DNA of 34,016 nt, from positions 1 through 34,016 of the forward strand of contig CACBMY010000007.1 in NCBI GenBank assembly GCA_902540545.1, read 5' to 3'. Position 1 is the stretch's first letter, and the number at the start of each line of letters is the position of its first letter. Position numbers and translations under genes: made by a program. Positions 29,391-34,016 of this stretch are shown here, in pieces. The notes beneath the pieces are model-generated. The model was not told where the DNA came from. It was given only the letters and a program-made list of their open reading frames with translations, and did no database searches. Source of the DNA: an uncultured Pelagibacteraceae bacterium. GTDB lineage: Bacteria; Pseudomonadota; Alphaproteobacteria; Pelagibacterales; Pelagibacteraceae.

Positions 29391-30286
29391 TGCACTTTGT
29401 TAAAAAAAAACCTGAAGAGAAAAGAATTGATTTAGAGAATAAACTTAAATCTAATAAAATTTTAAGAATACCTGGTGCATATAATCCATTAACAGCAAAA
29501 GTTATTGAAGAAATTGGATACGACGGGGTTTATGTATCAGGAGGTGTTATGTCTAACGATTTGGGATATCCTGATATAGGATTAACAACTCTTAATGATG
29601 TCAGTAACAGATCAAAGCAAATTGCACGTGTTACAAATCTTCCAACTATTGTTGATGTCGATACAGGTTTTAAATCTTGTAAAGAAACTGTTCAAACATT
29701 TGAAAATTTTGGTATTTCAGCAATTCATTTAGAAGATCAGATAGAACAGAAAAGATGTGGTCATCTAGACAATAAAGAATTGATATCAAAAGAAGATATG
29801 ACAAAAAAAATCAAAGAATGTGTAGAAGCAAGATCAGACCGAAATTTTAAAATCATTGCGCGATCTGATGCTAAAAGCGTAGAAGGTATTGATAAAATGA
29901 TTGATCGTTGCAAATCTTATATTGATGCTGGTGCAGAAATTGTATTTCCTGAAGCATTAAGAGATGAAAATGAATTTGAAAAAGTTAGAAAATCACTAGA
30001 TTGTTATCTTTTAGCTAATATGACTGAGTTTGGTAAATCAAAGCTGCTAGATTTTAAACAATTAGAAGAACTTGGTTACAATATTGTAATTTATCCAGTT
30101 ACCACACAAAGATTAGCTATGAAAAATGTTGAGGATGGGCTACGTGCCATTTTTGTGGATGGACATCAAAATAATATTATTGATAAGATGCAAACTAGAA
30201 AAAGATTATATGATCTAGTTGAGTATGAAAAATACAACTCTTTAGACGAAAAAATATATAATTTTAGTACAGAAGGACATGAATAA
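29390..30286 (+). CDS. prpB: 2-methylisocitrate lyase (GTG start)
   Basis: 298 aa; LRIPGAYNPLTAKVIEEIGYDGVYVSGGVMSNDLGYPDIGLTTLNDV, VDVDTGF, HLEDQIEQKRCGHLDNKELI. Confidence 0.93.
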   Translation: MHFVKKKPEEKRIDLENKLKSNKILRIPGAYNPLTAKVIEEIGYDGVYVSGGVMSNDLGYPDIGLTTLNDVSNRSKQIARVTNLPTIVDVDTGFKSCKETVQTFENFGISAIHLEDQIEQKRCGHLDNKELISKEDMTKKIKECVEARSDRNFKIIARSDAKSVEGIDKMIDRCKSYIDAGAEIVFPEALRDENEFEKVRKSLDCYLLANMTEFGKSKLLDFKQLEELGYNIVIYPVTTQRLAMKNVEDGLRAIFVDGHQNNIIDKMQTRKRLYDLVEYEKYNSLDEKIYNFSTEGHE

Positions 30287-31410
30287 TGAGTGAAGAAGTT
30301 AAAAAAGGTTTATTAGGAATTGTTGTTGATGAAACAGAAGTTTCTAAAGTTATGCCTGAGATCAATTCATTAACATATAGAGGTTATGCAGTTCAAGACC
30401 TATGTGAATTTTGTAGATTTGAAGAAGCTGCATATCTTATTTTAAAAGGTGATTTGCCAAATAGTATTGAATTAAGACAATTTGAAAAAATTGAAAGAAA
30501 TCAAAGAGATCTATCAAAAAATCTTTACGAAATAATTAAACATATGCCAAAAAAATCTCATCCCATGGATGTTGCTAGGACAGCAGTTAGTGTAATGGGA
30601 TTAGAAGACAAAGAAACTACTGATAACTCTCAAGAAGCTAATACAAGAAAAGCTTTGAGAATTTTAGCTAAAACTCCAACTGCTTTAGCTGCGTTTTATA
30701 GAATTCGAAAAGGTAAAAAGATTATTAAACCAAAAAAAGAACTAACTTTTGCAGAAAACTTTTTTTACATGTGTTTTGGAAAAGTACCTCAAAAAGAAAT
30801 TGTAAAAGCGTTTGATGTGTCTTTAATTTTATACGCAGAACACAGTTTTAATGTTTCAACTTTTACGGCTAGAACAATAACAAGTAGTTTATCTGACATT
30901 CATGGTGCTATAACAGGTGCTATTGCTAGTTTAAAAGGACCATTACATGGCGGAGCTAACGAAGAAGTTATGCACATGATGAACAAAATCAAAAAACCAG
31001 AGAATGCATTAAAATGGATCAATAACGCATTAAAGAAAAAAGAGGTTGTGATGGGTTTTGGACACAGAGTGTATAAAAGTGGAGATTCAAGAGTTCCAAC
31101 CATGAAAGAGTATTTCAAAAAAGTAGCTAAACTCAAAAAAGATAAAAAATTTTTAAAGATTTACGATATTGTTGAAAGAGTAATGATTAGCAAAAAGAAT
31201 ATTTATCCAAACGTAGATTACCCAACAGGACCAACATATCATTTAATGGGTTTTGATACAGATTTCTTTACTCCAATATTTGTTATCTCAAGAATAACAG
31301 GTTGGTCAGCTCATATTATGGAACAGCATTCATCAAATAAATTAATTAGACCTTTAGCAAAGTATAAAGGAAGCAAATATCGTAAAGTAATGCTTTTAAA
31401 TCAGAGATAG
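30286..31410 (+). CDS. prpC: 2-methylcitrate synthase / citrate synthase family
   Basis: 374 aa; EINSLTYRGYAVQDL, AEHSFNVSTFTARTITSSLSDIHGAITGAIASLKGPLHGGANEEV, GFGHRVYKSGDSR. Confidence 0.93.
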   Translation: MSEEVKKGLLGIVVDETEVSKVMPEINSLTYRGYAVQDLCEFCRFEEAAYLILKGDLPNSIELRQFEKIERNQRDLSKNLYEIIKHMPKKSHPMDVARTAVSVMGLEDKETTDNSQEANTRKALRILAKTPTALAAFYRIRKGKKIIKPKKELTFAENFFYMCFGKVPQKEIVKAFDVSLILYAEHSFNVSTFTARTITSSLSDIHGAITGAIASLKGPLHGGANEEVMHMMNKIKKPENALKWINNALKKKEVVMGFGHRVYKSGDSRVPTMKEYFKKVAKLKKDKKFLKIYDIVERVMISKKNIYPNVDYPTGPTYHLMGFDTDFFTPIFVISRITGWSAHIMEQHSSNKLIRPLAKYKGSKYRKVMLLNQR

Positions 31411-31491
31411 ATACTAAATATATTAAAATAAAATTTACAGATACAATATCTAGTCTTAATTTTTCAACTAACAATTGTATAAAAAATAAAT

Positions 31492-31992
31492 ATGATTCGT
31501 TATTTTAATAGATTATTTTTTTTCGCATTAGTTTTAATGCTAACTAATTGTAGTACAAACAAAACTTTCACAATTTTAGATAAAGATTTCAGGAAAGTCG
31601 AGGTCTTTAATCAAAATAAAGAGTTGGTAAGAACCTACTATCAGAAATTTAACTCTAAGGTTACAGATTGGCTCAATGTAACATGTGTTTATGCTAATAA
31701 TAAAATAAACAAAAAAAAATTAGATAATCAGGAAAAGTGTAGATTTACGAATATATCTAATTCAATAATTAATAATAGAAATAATGAGAATGATGAAAAT
31801 CTTTCTAGTAATAATTCATCAGGATATGATAATGGCTCATCTAAGATTGATGGAAGTCAAAATAATCAAAACAATAATTTAAACCAAGATGAAAATAATA
31901 CTAATGAAGGTCAGCCTAATGACCCAGGTGAATTACCTGAGGCAAATAATGGACAAAATTTTGAAAATTGTAATGATCCTCAAAAATGTTAA
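31492..31992 (+). CDS. Putative lipoprotein with Asn-rich low-complexity C-terminal region, function unknown
   Basis: 166 aa; N-terminal MIRYFNRLFFFALVLMLTNCST resembles a lipoprotein signal peptide (LTNC, imperfect lipobox); C-terminal half rich in N/S/D/Q/E. Confidence 0.65.
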   Translation: MIRYFNRLFFFALVLMLTNCSTNKTFTILDKDFRKVEVFNQNKELVRTYYQKFNSKVTDWLNVTCVYANNKINKKKLDNQEKCRFTNISNSIINNRNNENDENLSSNNSSGYDNGSSKIDGSQNNQNNNLNQDENNTNEGQPNDPGELPEANNGQNFENCNDPQKC

Positions 31993-32000
31993 AATCTTGA

Positions 32001-32255
32001 TTAAGTATTAAGCTTTTGTTTTTCTTTATATAAAGAAATACCTTTTTTAATTTTATTTTTGTAAGACATTTTAAAACTCTCTAATTGCCAACCTGAAAGT
32101 CTGTTTTCGATTTCTCTTAAATTATTATTTTTCCAATCATCATTTGTTTCAGGGTCTTTCCAGATTTTCTTTTCTTCATCAGATCTGCCACATCCGTAAC
32201 AGAGACCTGAAACTGGATCAGTTTTACAAATACTTATACAGGGACTTACTATCAC
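32001..32255 (-). CDS. DUF1289 family protein
   Basis: 84 aa; SPCISICKTDPVSGLCYGCGRSDEEKKIW matches the Cys-rich DUF1289 pattern. Confidence 0.88.
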   Translation of the reverse strand: MIVSPCISICKTDPVSGLCYGCGRSDEEKKIWKDPETNDDWKNNNLREIENRLSGWQLESFKMSYKNKIKKGISLYKEKQKLNT

Positions 32256-32261
32256 TTAATC

Positions 32262-33275
32262 CTAGGAGAAAGCGTCTATCCAGTTACCTTGTGTAGATGC
32301 TTTTGAATATTCAGTGGCTCTTCCTTCAAAGAAGTTCATATGCTCTACTGCATTTAACATCGTGTCTAACCATGTTAATGGATTTTTCTGAACATCATAT
32401 ATTGGCTCAAGACCTAACTGAGTTAATCTTCTGTTTCCAATGAACCTTATATAATCTTTAACTTCTTGAGCAGTTAAACCCTGCATTGGACCCATTTCAA
32501 AAGCTAGATCAATAAATGCATCTTCATGTTCAATTATAGTTCTGCAAGCTTCATAAAGTTCTTTTTTAAGTTTTGGTGTCCAAATCTCTGGATTTTCTTT
32601 AATGAACTCTTTAAAAATTCTAATCATAGAATTACAATGAAGAGTTTCATCTCTTACTGACCAAGTAACTATCTGACCCATTCCTTTGAGCTTGTTGTGT
32701 CTTGGGAAGTTTAACAAAATTGCAAAACTTGCAAATAACTGAAGTCCTTCTGTAAAGGCACTAAATACTGCAACAGTTTTCGCGATATCTTCTTTTGAGT
32801 TTACATTAAAGTTTTGCATATAATCATATTTATCTTTCATCTCTTTGTACTTCATGAATGCAGAATATTCAGACTCTGGCATTCCAATAGTATCTAATAA
32901 ATGTGAATAAGCTGCTACATGAACTGTTTCCATAGACGCAAATGCAGTCATCATCATTAAAACTTCCGTAGGCTTAAATACAGTTGTGTAATGTCTTAGG
33001 TAACAGTTATTAACCTCAACATCTGCTTGAGTGAAAAATCTAAAAATTTGAGTTAATAAATTTTTTTCTGATTCCGAAAGATTTTTCTGCCAATCTCTGA
33101 CATCATCACCAAGTGGAACTTCCTCTGGTAACCAATGAATTCTTTGTTGAGTTAACCAAGCGTCGTAACACCATGGGTACCTAAATGGTTTATAAACTGG
33201 GTTCTCAACTAATAGACCCATTTTTTTTGGTTCTATAATTTTTTGTTTTGTATCTTTTAGACTTTCTACTGACAT
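32262..33275 (-). CDS. nrdB: Ribonucleoside-diphosphate reductase class I, beta subunit
   Basis: YPWCYDAWLTQQRIHWLPEEVPLGDDVRDW, FRFFTQADVEVNNCYLRHY, TAFASMETVHVAAYSHLLDTIG. ORF track starts at 33284; the MSVESL start at 33275 overlaps the nrdA stop. Confidence 0.95.
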   Translation of the reverse strand: MSVESLKDTKQKIIEPKKMGLLVENPVYKPFRYPWCYDAWLTQQRIHWLPEEVPLGDDVRDWQKNLSESEKNLLTQIFRFFTQADVEVNNCYLRHYTTVFKPTEVLMMMTAFASMETVHVAAYSHLLDTIGMPESEYSAFMKYKEMKDKYDYMQNFNVNSKEDIAKTVAVFSAFTEGLQLFASFAILLNFPRHNKLKGMGQIVTWSVRDETLHCNSMIRIFKEFIKENPEIWTPKLKKELYEACRTIIEHEDAFIDLAFEMGPMQGLTAQEVKDYIRFIGNRRLTQLGLEPIYDVQKNPLTWLDTMLNAVEHMNFFEGRATEYSKASTQGNWIDAFS

Positions 33276-34016
33276 GATAAACACTCCTCATATTCTGGTT
33301 GTTGATTTTCTTGTTTCTTTGATTTGTAAACGTTTGCTGTTACATCTGTAGAATTTGCATCGTTTACATTTTCCGCTCTTTGTATTGATTTAGATCTACA
33401 GTAATAAAGGCTTTTCAATCCTTTTTTCCAAGCTTGGAAATGAATTTGGTGCAAGTCTCTTTTATGAATATCTGCAGGTATAAATATATTTATCGATTGT
33501 GCTTGTGAAATATGAGGCGTTCTATCTGCGCCTAATTCCACAATCCATTTCTGGTCTAGTTCAAATGCAGTTTTAAATACGTCTTTTTCTTGTTGGGTTA
33601 GAAAATCAAGATGAGAAACTGAACCTTGGTTAGTTGTGATACTTGACCATGTTTCATCATCATTTTTACCGTGTTTCTCTAATAATTTACTTAAATATTT
33701 ATTTCTAACATTAAATGATCCGGACAAAGTTTTATGTGTGTAGCTATTTGCTGCAATTGGTTCAACACCTGGAGATGTTCCACCACAAATAATTGAAATC
33801 GAAGCAGTAGGAGCTATTGCAGTTTTATTTGAAAATCTTTCATTAATTCCATAATCTGCTGCATCTGGACATGCACCTCTTTCATCAGCTAAAACTTTAG
33901 AAGCTTGATCAACCTGTTTTTGGATGCTTTCAAATATTTTTTTATTCCAAACTTTACTCATCACTGACTCAAAAGGAATCATTTTTTGTTGGAAGAATGA
34001 ATGAAGTCCCATAACA
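33266..34016 (-). CDS. nrdA: Ribonucleoside-diphosphate reductase class I, alpha subunit, C-terminal part (5' end beyond window)
   Basis: GLHSFFQQKMIPFES, TAIAPTASISIICGGTSPGVEPIAAN, KGLKSLYYCRSKSIQ, C-terminal EECLSCQ redox Cys pair; frame open to window edge. Confidence 0.95.
   Translation of the reverse strand, partial: VMGLHSFFQQKMIPFESVMSKVWNKKIFESIQKQVDQASKVLADERGACPDAADYGINERFSNKTAIAPTASISIICGGTSPGVEPIAANSYTHKTLSGSFNVRNKYLSKLLEKHGKNDDETWSSITTNQGSVSHLDFLTQQEKDVFKTAFELDQKWIVELGADRTPHISQAQSINIFIPADIHKRDLHQIHFQAWKKGLKSLYYCRSKSIQRAENVNDANSTDVTANVYKSKKQENQQPEYEECLSCQ

Noticed and set aside
31411-31491. Possible riboswitch in the 81-nt gap before the lipoprotein
   Set aside because: The gap is AT-rich with no convincing stem structure or known riboswitch core by eye.

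Overview
The window is gene-dense and very AT-rich. Gene content and order match a streamlined SAR11/Pelagibacter-like alphaproteobacterium (inference from gene order and protein similarity by eye). Nearly all of it is core metabolism and information processing. Minus-strand block: tRNA-Tyr, tRNA-Gly, tuf, tRNA-Trp, secE, nusG, rplK, rplA, rplJ. Then rlmB and tRNA-Thr (+). Then a minus-strand run: CinA-like, GGCT-like, azlC, azlD, SAF-domain oxidoreductase, tRNA-Leu, nadK. Then sfsA-map-purB-purC-purS-purQ-purL-bolA-grxD (+). Then rpsD, trmJ-like, cimA, cysS, nadE, class II DAHP synthase, glmS and a glmU C-terminal-only gene (-). Then gph, prpD-prpB-prpC and a lipoprotein (+). Last are DUF1289, nrdB and partial nrdA (-). 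I found no CRISPR array, transposon, phage or obvious defence island, and no clear undescribed multi-gene system. The points most worth checking are: (1) an inverted breakpoint at about 1582-1586, where rpoB stops at the catalytic E-D-S motif and joins the first codons of rplL in opposite orientation, most likely an assembly or amplification chimera; (2) nadK squeezed between two tRNA genes with 3-nt and 0-nt spacers, its best Shine-Dalgarno candidate lying inside the tRNA-Leu acceptor stem; (3) a stand-alone GlmU acetyltransferase domain; (4) a dyad next to a putative tuf/tRNA promoter; (5) an Asn-rich orphan lipoprotein.
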